Position numbers and translations under genes: made by a program. Of a stretch of DNA of 64,000 nt, positions 1 to 8,755 are shown in pieces. The DNA comes from Azospirillum sp. TSH64 (GTDB taxonomy: Bacteria > Pseudomonadota > Alphaproteobacteria > Azospirillales > Azospirillaceae). The notes beneath the pieces were generated by a model that had not been told where the DNA came from, ran no database searches, and saw only the letters and a program-made list of their open reading frames with translations. Each line of letters opens with the position of its first letter. The stretch's first letter is position 1. The DNA lies in NCBI RefSeq assembly GCF_003116035.1, contig NZ_LGQW01000015.1, positions 6,454,983 to 6,518,982 of the forward strand, read 5' to 3'.

Positions 1-1
1 G

Positions 2-316
2 GCCATGCGCGTTCCGACCCCGAACGTGTCGGTCGTCGACTTCAAGTTCACCGCCAAGCGCGCCACCTCGGTCGAAGAGATCGTCAAGGCGATCTCTGAG
101 GCCGCCAACGGCCCGCTGAAGGGCGTTCTGGGCGCCTATGACGAGGAGCTGGTGTCGTCGGATTTCAACCACGATCCGCACAGCTCGACCTTCGCATGCA
201 AGGAGACAAAGGTCGTCGACGGCAATTTCGTTCGCGTCATGGCATGGTACGATAACGAGTGGGGCTTCTCCAACCGGATGGCCGATACCGCCGTCGCGAT
301 GGCGAACGCCAAATAA
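2..316 (+). CDS. gap: Glyceraldehyde-3-phosphate dehydrogenase, C-terminal part (cut by window edge)
   Basis: This is the last ~104 residues of a phosphorylating GAPDH, which interconverts glyceraldehyde-3-phosphate and 1,3-bisphosphoglycerate in the cytoplasm. The visible part carries the family's C-terminal signatures: RVPTPNVSVVDF, followed near the end by the conserved WYDNEWGFSNRM block, which contributes to NAD and subunit contacts. The catalytic Cys and the Rossmann domain lie upstream of the window. It reads in the same direction as the small gene that follows 38 nt later. It could serve glycolysis or the Calvin cycle, and it lies well away from the cbb operon here. The family call is secure; the role is inferred. 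Confidence 0.95.
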   Translation, partial: AMRVPTPNVSVVDFKFTAKRATSVEEIVKAISEAANGPLKGVLGAYDEELVSSDFNHDPHSSTFACKETKVVDGNFVRVMAWYDNEWGFSNRMADTAVAMANAK

Positions 317-354
317 GACCAACCAGCCCGACCCAGACCAGAAGGAGCCGGACG

Positions 355-600
355 ATGAGCAAGACGATCATGTGGGCCGAAACCGATGCCAAAGGCTTCG
401 AGTCCGAGTGCCTGTTCAACGAGGACAGCCGCCAGTACGAAGTGATGGTCTGCGCCTCGGGTCGCCGGCTCTGCCGGTCGGAGTCCTTCCCGGCCCAGTC
501 CGACCCCATGCAGGGCATGAGCGACGAGGACCGCCAGCAGGCGCTGCACTGCGCCGAACGGCTGGTGACCGAGATCGAACACGATCTGGGCGACCGCTGA
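355..600 (+). CDS. Small conserved hypothetical protein (81 aa)
   Basis: A short acidic soluble protein of 81 residues with no recognised domain, no signal peptide and no membrane segment. The start at 355 (MSKTIMWAETDAKG) is favoured because an AAGGAG-like ribosome site sits 8-9 nt upstream. It follows gap by 38 nt on the same strand, so co-transcription is likely. A good intrinsic terminator follows the stop codon, which supports it as the last gene of the gap transcript. The sequence shows no function. Confidence 0.6.
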   Translation: MSKTIMWAETDAKGFESECLFNEDSRQYEVMVCASGRRLCRSESFPAQSDPMQGMSDEDRQQALHCAERLVTEIEHDLGDR

Positions 601-630
601 ACGCGCAAGCCCGGACATCGTGAAACGGCC

Positions 631-662
631 AGGGCCGGCATCCTCGCGGTGCCGGCCCTTTC
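631..662 (+). terminator. Rho-independent terminator after the gap transcript
   Basis: A perfect 10-bp stem (AGGGCCGGCA pairing with TGCCGGCCCT, 631-640 with 650-659) and a 9-nt loop are followed by a short T run. It lies 31 nt after the 81-aa gene and just before the converging FUSC gene ends. Confidence 0.8.
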
Positions 663-681
663 GTCGTCCGGCGTCAGTAGC

Positions 682-1767
682 CTACCGATGGGCGGCGAAG
701 TCCGCCGTCCGTTCGACGAGGTCGTCCAGGTTGCGGCGGAACTGCTCCAGCGCGAAGCCGGTGCCGAACATCCGCCACAGCCAGTCGGTCGGCATGTCGC
801 GCGTCCGCCTTTCCGCCCGCGTGCGGTCGATGCCGGCCCGGTAGCCTGTCAGCGCATCGGCGAGCGCCGTCGAACGGTCGGGCGGCTGGCCGGTGGCGAG
901 GGCGTCGGCCAGACCGCGCAGGGTGGATGCGCCCGCCGCCGCGACCGGTGTCCAGTCGGGGCAGACGTCGCGGTCGGCAATATCCTGCCGGGGTTCCCCC
1001 ACCGCCCGGCGCAGCATCACCACGTCGTGCCGCAGCCGCATCAGCGTGCGGAGCAGCGGATCGGGGTCGGGCATGTCGGCCAGCCGGCTCCGCCGCTCCC
1101 GCGCGGCCTCGCCCACCAGGGTTTCCAGCCGGGCCAGGGCTTGCCGGGTCCGCACCACCAGCCGGTTCATGACGGCCTGGGACGCGTCGTCGGCGACCGC
1201 CAATGCCTCCAACTGCTCCGCCATCAGCCGCGCCACCTCCGCTGCCGTGTCCAGCACCGAGCGCGAGGCGCGGGCCGGCACCACCAGCAGTGACACCAGG
1301 ATGCCGACGATGCAGCCGAGCCCGACCTCCAGCATGCGGTCGGTGGCGAAACTGAGCGGGCCGAGGCTGGCCCCGGCGCTGCCCAGCAGCACGATGATCG
1401 CGGTGATCGGCGCGATGCGGAAGCCGGCCGACTTGGCGGCGAGGTAGGACAGCGGCGCCACCGCCGCAAGCAGTGCCGCGGCACGCGCCAGCCCGTCCGT
1501 ATGCGGGACCAGCATGGCGATCACACCGCCATAGGCCACACCGACCAGCGATCCGAAGAAGCGGTCCAGCGCCGCCTTCAGCGAACCCCCGACATTGCTT
1601 TGGGTGACGATCAGCGCGGTTATGACGGCCCAGTAGCCCTGCGGCAGGCCCAGCATCTCCGCCAGCGCAAAGGTTGCGAGGGAGGAGGCGGTCATCCGCA
1701 AGGCATGCACCAGCTTGGACCGGTTGCGTGTTATCCACGACACCGGAACGCTCCGCCAATCGCTCAT
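682..1767 (-). CDS. FUSC/aromatic-acid-exporter-family membrane protein
   Basis: A 361-residue inner-membrane protein of the FUSC (fusaric acid resistance-like) family, whose members export aromatic acids or other weak acids. The N-terminal half (about residues 15-165) has several hydrophobic helices, including the family-typical GYWAVITALIV and a GLGCIVGILVSLLVVP helix. The C-terminal half is a charged, probably cytoplasmic helical region. The ATG at 1767 is preferred because a GGAG lies upstream and longer versions would add an atypical Arg/Trp-rich leader. No partner gene is obvious and the substrate is unknown. Confidence 0.75.
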   Translation of the reverse strand: MSDWRSVPVSWITRNRSKLVHALRMTASSLATFALAEMLGLPQGYWAVITALIVTQSNVGGSLKAALDRFFGSLVGVAYGGVIAMLVPHTDGLARAAALLAAVAPLSYLAAKSAGFRIAPITAIIVLLGSAGASLGPLSFATDRMLEVGLGCIVGILVSLLVVPARASRSVLDTAAEVARLMAEQLEALAVADDASQAVMNRLVVRTRQALARLETLVGEAARERRSRLADMPDPDPLLRTLMRLRHDVVMLRRAVGEPRQDIADRDVCPDWTPVAAAGASTLRGLADALATGQPPDRSTALADALTGYRAGIDRTRAERRTRDMPTDWLWRMFGTGFALEQFRRNLDDLVERTADFAAHR

Positions 1768-1904
1768 CCCATCAGTCCCGGGCCATCTCCAACTGATGCT
1801 CAGTGTCCACCATGACGACGCAGATCGCCAGAGACGGTGCGGCACATCCATCGTCCCGGAGAAAGGGCAGCGGCGGTCGGTTCGCCGCCGCTGCACCGCT
1901 CCGT

Positions 1905-3158
1905 TCAGTTCGCCTGGGCCAGTGTCTTGCGCACCTTCGCCACGTCCCCGGCGCTGACCGGCGGAGCGGCATTGCTCCAGCTGTTGCGGATGTAGGTGAC
2001 GACCGCCGCCACGTCGGCATCGGTGAGCCGCCAGCCGAGCGGCGGCATCGCCGGGCCGGTCGGACGGCTGTCGGTCGCCACCGCGCGGGAGCCGTCCAGC
2101 ACCAGCCGGATCAGCGTCGCCGGATCGTCGGCTTGCACCAGACCGCTGCCGGCCAAGGTCGGGAACAGGAAGGTCTGGCCCTTGCCGTCGCCGCCATGGC
2201 AGGCCATGCAGGTGTCGGTATAGACCGCCCCGCCCGTCCTCATCCGCGCGTCATCCGCTGCCAGCGGCGCCAGCGTCTTCCCCTCCGACGGCTTCTGGTC
2301 GAGCAGATAGGTCGCGATGGCCTTAAGATCGGCGTCGGTCATCTTGGAGCTGGAGTTCTGGATTTCCTCCGCCATCGGACCGGAGGCGAGCGACTGGTGG
2401 TTCGCCCCGGTCTTCAGGTATGCGATCAACTGGTCCACCGACCAGTTGCCGATGCCCTGCCGCTTGTCCGCGGTGATCGACGGGGCATACCAGGCCTGGA
2501 GGTTGGCCCCCTGCAAGGCCCGGTCGTTGTCGTCGGCGCCCAGCGCGCTCTTCGGCGTGTGGCAGGTGCCGCAATGGCCCAGCGCCTGGACCAGGTAGGC
2601 GCCGCGGTTCCACTCCTCCGACTTCTGCGGGTCGGACTTGAAGCTCGAAGGCTCGAAGTTCAGCAGGTTCCAACCAGCCATGAGTAGCCGGATGTTGAAG
2701 GGGAAGGGCAACTGGTTGGCCTCCACCGCATTGCTCACCGGCTCCAGCGTCTGGAGATAGACCCACAGCGCATGGATATCGTCGTCGGTCATCCGGGTGT
2801 AGGCGGGATAGGGCATGGCGGGGTAGAGCCGCTTGCCGCCGCGGCCGATGCCCTCGCGCAGGGTTCGCCGCAGATCCTCCTTGGTCCAGTTGCCGATGCC
2901 GGTTTCGCGGTCCGGCGTGATGTTGGGGGCGACCAGCGTGCCGAACGGCGTCTGCAAGGCCGCTCCGCCGGCATAGGGCTTGCCGTCCGGCAGGCTGTGG
3001 CAGGCGACGCAGTCGGCGGCGGTGGCGACATAACGGCCGCGCTCGATCAGGGTGAAGTCCTGGTCGTCGGCGAGGGCTGGCGCCATGACGGCGGCAATGA
3101 CGCTGCATGACGCCGTGACCAGCAGGGCCGCGGCGATGGCGAGACGGATCCTGGTCAT
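1905..3158 (-). CDS. Triheme cytochrome c subunit of a periplasmic FAD-dependent dehydrogenase
   Basis: A 417-residue exported cytochrome with a Sec signal peptide (residues ~1-30) and three CxxCH heme sites (CVACH, CGTCH, CMACH). This is the pattern of the cytochrome subunit of gluconate 2-dehydrogenase/sorbitol dehydrogenase-type enzymes. It would take electrons from the flavoprotein encoded just upstream and pass them to ubiquinone. Its start overlaps the flavoprotein stop by 4 nt, so the two are translationally coupled. The three genes run in the order small subunit, flavoprotein, cytochrome. The sugar or alcohol oxidised cannot be read from sequence. Confidence 0.88.
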   Translation of the reverse strand: MTRIRLAIAAALLVTASCSVIAAVMAPALADDQDFTLIERGRYVATAADCVACHSLPDGKPYAGGAALQTPFGTLVAPNITPDRETGIGNWTKEDLRRTLREGIGRGGKRLYPAMPYPAYTRMTDDDIHALWVYLQTLEPVSNAVEANQLPFPFNIRLLMAGWNLLNFEPSSFKSDPQKSEEWNRGAYLVQALGHCGTCHTPKSALGADDNDRALQGANLQAWYAPSITADKRQGIGNWSVDQLIAYLKTGANHQSLASGPMAEEIQNSSSKMTDADLKAIATYLLDQKPSEGKTLAPLAADDARMRTGGAVYTDTCMACHGGDGKGQTFLFPTLAGSGLVQADDPATLIRLVLDGSRAVATDSRPTGPAMPPLGWRLTDADVAAVVTYIRNSWSNAAPPVSAGDVAKVRKTLAQAN

Positions 3159-4927
3159 GCGTGCACCAAGGGGCCGGGGGATTTCAGGTAGTGGCTGCGG
3201 ATCGCATCCGCCGCGCGGAAGGCCAGCGCCCCCACCGTTCCGGTCGGGTTGAAGCCCGAATTCTGCGGGAAGACGTTCGCCCCAACGGTGAAGACGTTCG
3301 GCACGTCCCAGCTTTGCAGGAACGGGTTCACCACGCTGGTGGAGGGGTCGGCTCCCATCGCCGTGCCGCCGACCACATGGGTGGACTGGTAGGGCACCGT
3401 CGACCAGGGCCCGGTGCGTGGATATTCCACCGCCTGCTGGGCGCCCATGGCGCGGACGATCTCCCCCACCTTCTTGGTGACATAGGCCGACATCTTCACG
3501 TCGTTCTCGGGGAAGTCGAAGGTGATGCGCATCAGCGGCCGGCCGAGCCGGTCGGTATAGGTGGGGTCGAGGTCGAGAAAATTGCCGCGGTTGGCATAGC
3601 TGCTGGCCTCGCAGCCGACGCTGAGATTGCTGAGATAGCTGTCGCGCATCGCCTTCTTCCAGCCCGATCCCCAGGCCGGGGTGCCCGGCGGCGTCGGCCG
3701 CTTGGAGATCGGCTCCGCCCCGATGGGCGCGCAGCGCGTGCTGCCGCCGCCGAGGAAGCCCAGCGGTCCATGGTCGAAATTGTCGTTGTTCAGCTCGTCG
3801 ATCGCCATGCCGGTGGCGCCGCCGCCGATGAAGTTGTTGAAATTGTATTTGGCGGGATCGAAGAAGCCGACCACCTGATTGGCCATCTGGTAGCAGAAAT
3901 TCCGACCCACCACACCGGTGCCGGTGCTGGCGTCGTAAGGCTTGCCGATGCCGGACAGCAGCATCAGCCGCACATTGTCCAGCATGAAGGCGCAGAGGAT
4001 CACCAGATCGGCCGTCTGCTCAAGCTCTTCGCCAGAAGTGTCGACATAGGTGACGCCGGTCGCCTTCTTGCCGGTGGAATCCAGATTGACCTTCAGCACC
4101 TCGCACAGCGTGCGCAGCTCGAAGTTGGACTTGCGCATCAGCACCGGCAGCACCGTGGTCTGGGCGCTGGCCTTGGAATAGTTGGCGCAGCCGTAATTGG
4201 TGCAGAAACCGCAGAAGGTGCATTGCCCCATCGTCACGCCCAGCGGGTTGGTGTAGGTGCGCGACAGCAGGGAGGACGGGATCGGGAAGGGCTTGTAGCC
4301 CATCTTGGCGGCCGTCTCGGCGAACAGGGTCGGACCATAGGTCTGCGCCATCGGCGGGTTGGGGAACTCGCGCTTGCGCGGCCCTTCGAACGGATTGCCG
4401 CCGTCCTGGAGCTGGCCGTTCAGGTTGCCGGCCTTGCCCGACACGCCCGCCAGATACTCGAACCTGTCGTAATAGGGCTCCATGTCCTCATAGGTCAGGC
4501 CCCAGTCCTGGATCGTCATGTCATCCGGTATGGCCTGGGCACCATAACGCTCGGTAAAATGAGAACGCAGCCGGAAGTCGGCGGGCGAGAAGCGCCAGGT
4601 GATGCCGGCCCAATGCACACCGGCGCCGCCGACGCCATTGCCGGGATGGAAGGAGCCGAACTGCCGCATCGGCAGCGCCGTCTGGCCGGCGTTGTTGCGG
4701 GCGGTGACCGTCGTCTGCGCCGGGCGCAGCATCAGTTCCTGGCGCGAGTTGTAGCGCAGTTCGTCCGCGGCATAGCCGATATTGAAGTCGGTGGCGGTAT
4801 CGCGCCAGGGGCCGCGCTCCAGCGCCACCACGTCCAGCCCTTCGTCGCACAGCTCGTTCGCGATGATCGAGCCGGTCCAGCCGAGGCCGACGATCACCAC
4901 ATCCTTGTGGGGAAGTTTGCGCGCCAT
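3155..4927 (-). CDS. GMC-family FAD dehydrogenase large subunit (gluconate 2-dehydrogenase type)
   Basis: A 590-residue flavoprotein of the glucose-methanol-choline oxidoreductase family. The N-terminus carries the FAD-binding GLGWTGSIIANEL dinucleotide fold. Near residue 235 a Cys-rich stretch (GQCTFCGFCTNYGC) matches the iron-sulfur segment of periplasmic gluconate and glucose dehydrogenases. The C-terminus has the GMC catalytic His/Asn region (QSTHVVGGTAMG, then NSGFNPTGTVGALAFRAAD). It lacks its own signal peptide and is presumably exported with the Tat-signal subunit encoded 3 nt upstream. Polyol, gluconate or another sugar is possible as substrate. Confidence 0.9.
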   Translation of the reverse strand: MARKLPHKDVVIVGLGWTGSIIANELCDEGLDVVALERGPWRDTATDFNIGYAADELRYNSRQELMLRPAQTTVTARNNAGQTALPMRQFGSFHPGNGVGGAGVHWAGITWRFSPADFRLRSHFTERYGAQAIPDDMTIQDWGLTYEDMEPYYDRFEYLAGVSGKAGNLNGQLQDGGNPFEGPRKREFPNPPMAQTYGPTLFAETAAKMGYKPFPIPSSLLSRTYTNPLGVTMGQCTFCGFCTNYGCANYSKASAQTTVLPVLMRKSNFELRTLCEVLKVNLDSTGKKATGVTYVDTSGEELEQTADLVILCAFMLDNVRLMLLSGIGKPYDASTGTGVVGRNFCYQMANQVVGFFDPAKYNFNNFIGGGATGMAIDELNNDNFDHGPLGFLGGGSTRCAPIGAEPISKRPTPPGTPAWGSGWKKAMRDSYLSNLSVGCEASSYANRGNFLDLDPTYTDRLGRPLMRITFDFPENDVKMSAYVTKKVGEIVRAMGAQQAVEYPRTGPWSTVPYQSTHVVGGTAMGADPSTSVVNPFLQSWDVPNVFTVGANVFPQNSGFNPTGTVGALAFRAADAIRSHYLKSPGPLVHA

Positions 4928-4930
4928 TCC

Positions 4931-5713
4931 TCAGCCCTTCCTAGCCCAGTCGCCGCGACCGCCGATCGACACCGGCGGCAACGTGTATTTCTGATTGTGC
5001 TTCAGCACATGGTCCCGGTAGTCGTAACGGGTTCCGGGGAAGCCGATCATCTTCCAGCTGACCATGTCGCGGTTGCCGCCATAGATCGGATCGGCGAAGA
5101 ATCCTTCCATTGTGTTCTGCAACAGCAGGCTGAAGAGGCTGCCGGAACCGACCGGGCCTTCGAACTTCGCTTCGCCCGCCTCCATCGCCGTCAGCAGCTT
5201 GTCCTTCTGCTCCGGCGACAGGTCGGTGAAGCTCTTGCCGTTCATCGTCCGGCGGCAATGGTCGTCCAGCGCCTTCAGACCCTGGCGGTACGTCTTCGCC
5301 GGGGTCAGGTCGGTCTGGTCGCCCTGGGTCGGCAGGCCGGGCTGGAACGGCCCCTTCATGTACAGCCGGTCGGAGGTGCCGTAATGGCCGGACAGCTGCC
5401 GGTCGATGAAAACGGCGCAGCCGGCATCCTTGCCGCTGACGCTGAGATCGTCCGCGGGGATCAGCCGTTCGACGATGGCCTCGACCAGTTCGCCCTCGCG
5501 CGGGGTGAAGAAGGTCCAGGGGCCGGGAAGGACTTGGCGGGGCGGCTCGATGGAACCGGAATCCCAGGGCAGCCCGGTGCCGAACAGGAGTTTCGCCCGG
5601 GCGCCGGAGGCGGTCAGCGCCACCAGCCCCATCGCCGTGGTGGCGAGGAAACGGCGGCGGCTGGTGTGGAACACGCTTGGCTGGCCCGTATTCGGGCTTT
5701 TGCTTGGCTTCAT
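4931..5713 (-). CDS. Gluconate 2-dehydrogenase subunit 3 family protein (Tat-exported small subunit)
   Basis: A 260-residue protein with an N-terminal twin-arginine signal (SRRRFLATTAMG, then a hydrophobic stretch ending ASGARA). The remainder matches the subunit-3 family that escorts the flavoprotein through the Tat system and is needed for FAD enzyme maturation. It is the first gene of a three-gene operon; the large subunit starts 3 nt after its stop. The 241-nt gap upstream towards the caspase-like gene holds no recognisable gene. Confidence 0.88.
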   Translation of the reverse strand: MKPSKSPNTGQPSVFHTSRRRFLATTAMGLVALTASGARAKLLFGTGLPWDSGSIEPPRQVLPGPWTFFTPREGELVEAIVERLIPADDLSVSGKDAGCAVFIDRQLSGHYGTSDRLYMKGPFQPGLPTQGDQTDLTPAKTYRQGLKALDDHCRRTMNGKSFTDLSPEQKDKLLTAMEAGEAKFEGPVGSGSLFSLLLQNTMEGFFADPIYGGNRDMVSWKMIGFPGTRYDYRDHVLKHNQKYTLPPVSIGGRGDWARKG

Positions 5714-5954
5714 GTCTGGATCATCCCGGAATCGTCACAACCGCAGCCGATGTCGCATTGCACAACAGATCAGCGGTGGAACGATAATTTCCAATGATCG
5801 AAAGACATACACCCGGGCTCAATGGCGCACGCCGTCATCATTGGGCGATGATCGAGCACAAACGGTCAGTGCAGGGGGCGCAAATGTAGTGTCCACCGGT
5901 GGTAACCGCAGGCGGACACTGACCTGTGGCGACGCAACCTTTCAGTGCCCTCTG

Positions 5955-7625
5955 TCACTCCTCTTCCTCGTCTTCCTCTTCCTCCGGGACCTCTTCGAAG
6001 ACGATCCTGTCGCCTACGGCGTAGAGCATGCACTCGTGGTTGCCGCCGGACTGTTCGCACCGCTCCAGCGCCGCGTCCTTCGCCTCTTCCTCGCTGTCGC
6101 GATCCCAGACGGTCGCCCAGCGCCCGGCCAGCGTCACCGCCAGCGCCTTGTGGCCGGGGTTGCGCTGGTAGTTCACCATGCCGACCTTGCGGGTGTGGTC
6201 GCTGACGAAGGGTACGCGCGCCGGATCGAAACGGCCGGCTCCGAGGATTTCCACCGGCATCGGCGTGAAGCCCTTGGCGTCCATCACGACGGCGTCGCCG
6301 ACCGCATAGAGGGTGCAGGGTTCCTCCGCGCGATACTGGCAATATTGCAGGGCGCTGCGCTTGACGTCGTCCTCGGTCCGGCTGTTCGATTTGTTGGAAA
6401 AGTACGAGTAGTTGCCCTTGGTCGAGATCGCCAGCGCCTTGGGCGAGGGCAATCCGCTGTACATCGCCAGCGTTTGGCGCGACTTGGCGTTGAGATAGGG
6501 GATCGCCGCCACATCGAGCGGCCGGGCCAATGGCGCCGCCGGAGCCGGTATTGCCGAGGGGGCCGGGATGGGCGCCGGGGCAGGAATTGGGCCAGGAATT
6601 GGAGCGGGAACCGGCGGGGCGGCGAGTGCCGCGACCGAAAGCTGGGCCCGCTCCGCTGGCACCGTCCCACCCAGTTCTGCGACGCGCGCCTCGGCGATGG
6701 GGGCGAAGGTGCCTTGCGGGAACTGCTTCAGATAGGCTTCGAACAAGCCGCGGTTGGAACTGCCCTTGATGCTGTCCCAGAACAGCGTCTCCTTGTCGGC
6801 GCTCGCCGCGGAGGCCGCAGGCGCTGCATCGGCGGCAGGCGCCGTCACCACCGTGGTCGGCCCCAGGAAATAGAAGCGCCCTTCGATGGGAGAGGCTGAA
6901 ACCCAGGGCTGCTGCACCCCGCCGGAATTGCGCTTCACCGCGATGCCGACATCGTTGAAGATATCGAACACCGCCTCGCCCGGCTTCAGCATCGCCTTCG
7001 ACAGCACCTCGGTATAGGGGCTGTTGGAGCCTGCGCCGTCCGCCGCCACGGCGCCCGGCTGGGTCGCATAGGCGATGATGGTCCCGGCGGGGGCCTGCAT
7101 CTGCGCCAGGCCCGGCAATGCCGCACGCATGCCGCGCCCGCCGAAGGGGTTGTTGCGGCAGGCGTCCAGGATGACGATGTTCAGCCGGCTTTCCGCCAGC
7201 GCCATCTCGTCAAGCACCATGGCGACGTCGATCAGTTCGTACCGGACGTCCGCTTCCTTCTCCAGGTTGGCGGAAACCGGCAGCAGGTAATTGGTGCCCC
7301 GCGCCTGCATGCCGTGCCCGGCATAGAAGAACAACCCGACATCGGCCCCGACCAGCTTGGCGCCGAAGCTGCGGATCGCCCGTTCCGTTCCCGCCCGGTC
7401 CAGATCGAGCTGCGGCGCCCCGCCGATCAGCTCGAAACCGGCCGCGCGCAGGGACTCGGCCATCGCCTTGGCGTCGTTGGTCGGGTTGGGAAGCCGCGGC
7501 GCAAAGCGGTAGTCGCTGTTGCCCAGCACCAGCGCCACCCGCCGTTCCGCCGCGGCCTCACCGGAGGCCGCCACCCAGACGAAAAGCGACAGGGCGAGCG
7601 CGACGGTGCGTCCCAGAATCTTCAA
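5955..7625 (-). CDS. Exported caspase-like (peptidase C14) protein with duplicated C-terminal domain
   Basis: A bacterial metacaspase/orthocaspase-like protein of about 556 residues. After a signal peptide (ending ~ASGEAAA) comes the caspase p20 fold starting RRVALVLGNSDY. The catalytic His is in FFYAGHGMQ and the catalytic Cys in ILDACRNNPF. A Pro/Ala linker (PAPIPGPIPAPAPIP region) leads to two copies of a ~85-residue domain, each with KALA-(I/V)-(S/T), paired Cys and LYAVGD. The protein ends in a run of Glu/Asp. A TTG start at 7625 is chosen because AAGGAAA lies 7 nt upstream and the signal peptide follows directly; a GTG at 7661 is the alternative. The LysR gene upstream ends 60 nt away, so it may be co-transcribed. 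Its substrates are unknown. Confidence 0.85.
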   Translation of the reverse strand: MKILGRTVALALSLFVWVAASGEAAAERRVALVLGNSDYRFAPRLPNPTNDAKAMAESLRAAGFELIGGAPQLDLDRAGTERAIRSFGAKLVGADVGLFFYAGHGMQARGTNYLLPVSANLEKEADVRYELIDVAMVLDEMALAESRLNIVILDACRNNPFGGRGMRAALPGLAQMQAPAGTIIAYATQPGAVAADGAGSNSPYTEVLSKAMLKPGEAVFDIFNDVGIAVKRNSGGVQQPWVSASPIEGRFYFLGPTTVVTAPAADAAPAASAASADKETLFWDSIKGSSNRGLFEAYLKQFPQGTFAPIAEARVAELGGTVPAERAQLSVAALAAPPVPAPIPGPIPAPAPIPAPSAIPAPAAPLARPLDVAAIPYLNAKSRQTLAMYSGLPSPKALAISTKGNYSYFSNKSNSRTEDDVKRSALQYCQYRAEEPCTLYAVGDAVVMDAKGFTPMPVEILGAGRFDPARVPFVSDHTRKVGMVNYQRNPGHKALAVTLAGRWATVWDRDSEEEAKDAALERCEQSGGNHECMLYAVGDRIVFEEVPEEEEDEEEE

Positions 7626-7685
7626 GGCCGATTTCCTTCGGATCGAAAGCAGTTCCGGCACTCTGCCCAGGCAACGGGGCGGGTT

Positions 7686-8648
7686 TCAAGGACGGCGACC
7701 ATCTTCCTGCACCAAGTTGGCATCCACCTTGCCATCCGCCATCGACGCGGCGGTGCGAACCGCGTCGATGAAGGCCCGCAAGGCCGGGGGCATCTGCCTC
7801 TGGCGCGGATAGCACAGGAACCGGCCGGGAAAGGCGGCGGACCAATCCTCCAGCAGCGGAACCAGCTTCCCCGCAGCGATAAGACCGGCCACGGCATCCT
7901 CGACACAAAAGCCGATCCCGATTCCCCGGAGGGTCGCACGCAATGCCATGTCCTTGTCGTTGAAGATCAGCGGCCCCTCGACCGCGACCTCGAACCAGGA
8001 CCCGTTTCCGAAGAATTCCCAGGCATAGGGCATCACATGGCCCGGCCAGCGCCAACGGATGCAACGATGGTCGACCAGATCGCGCGGATGTGCCGGGCTG
8101 CCATGGCGATCCAGATAGTCCGGCGACGCCACGGCGATCTGCCGCAGGTCCGGGCCGAGACGCACGGCGACCATGTCGCGGTCGATCACTTCGCCGATCC
8201 GGATGGCCGCATCGAAGCCACCGGCCACCAGATCCACCACGGCGTCATCCAGCGTGATGTCCAGCACCACATCCGGAAAGTCCCGTGCGAAGTCCGCCAG
8301 CATCGGTTCGATGTAGCGTTCCGCCGCCGCGCGGAAACTGTGGACGCGCACGGTGCCGGCCGGACGCTCACGATATTGGCGCACCTGCCCGATGGCGTCG
8401 CCGAGTTCCGAGACGGCCGGCTGCACGCGCCGGAGCAGATTCTCGCCGGCATCGGTCAGCGCGACGCTGCGCGTGGTCCGGTTGAGCAGCCGCACCCCTA
8501 CCCGCTCCTCGAACCCGCGCACCAGCTGGCTGAGCGCCGATGGGGAAACACCCAGCCGCTCCGCCGCCCGGCTGAAACTCAGCGTCTCGCCGACGGCGAG
8601 GAACGCGCGAAGCTGGTTGTAGTCGCTGCCGGAGAGCAAGGGGTCCAT
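7686..8648 (-). CDS. LysR-family transcriptional regulator
   Basis: A 320-residue LysR regulator. The N-terminal winged helix covers NQLRAFLAVGETLSFSRAAERLGVSPSALSQ (about residues 10-40), followed by an effector-binding domain of the CrgA/AphB-type group (RVHSF, DAAIRIGE, PRQRQMPPALRAFIDAVR). The start at 8648 fits the family's usual short leader. It is divergent from the SDR gene across 107 bp and is therefore the likely regulator of that gene. The effector is unknown. Confidence 0.9.
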   Translation of the reverse strand: MDPLLSGSDYNQLRAFLAVGETLSFSRAAERLGVSPSALSQLVRGFEERVGVRLLNRTTRSVALTDAGENLLRRVQPAVSELGDAIGQVRQYRERPAGTVRVHSFRAAAERYIEPMLADFARDFPDVVLDITLDDAVVDLVAGGFDAAIRIGEVIDRDMVAVRLGPDLRQIAVASPDYLDRHGSPAHPRDLVDHRCIRWRWPGHVMPYAWEFFGNGSWFEVAVEGPLIFNDKDMALRATLRGIGIGFCVEDAVAGLIAAGKLVPLLEDWSAAFPGRFLCYPRQRQMPPALRAFIDAVRTAASMADGKVDANLVQEDGRRP

Positions 8649-8755
8649 GGACCGAAGAAAGCATTCTTCAGCCACGCTTACAAGTCTCATCAGAAATCCG
8701 GGCATTCTGTAATTCAGCGCCGGGACGTATCTCTGACTGCGAAAGGAGACTCTCC

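Noticed and set aside
3161-5797. An 878-codon plus-strand open frame across the FAD dehydrogenase genes
   Set aside because: Antisense to three coupled genes with cofactor motifs; its translation has no recognisable domain.
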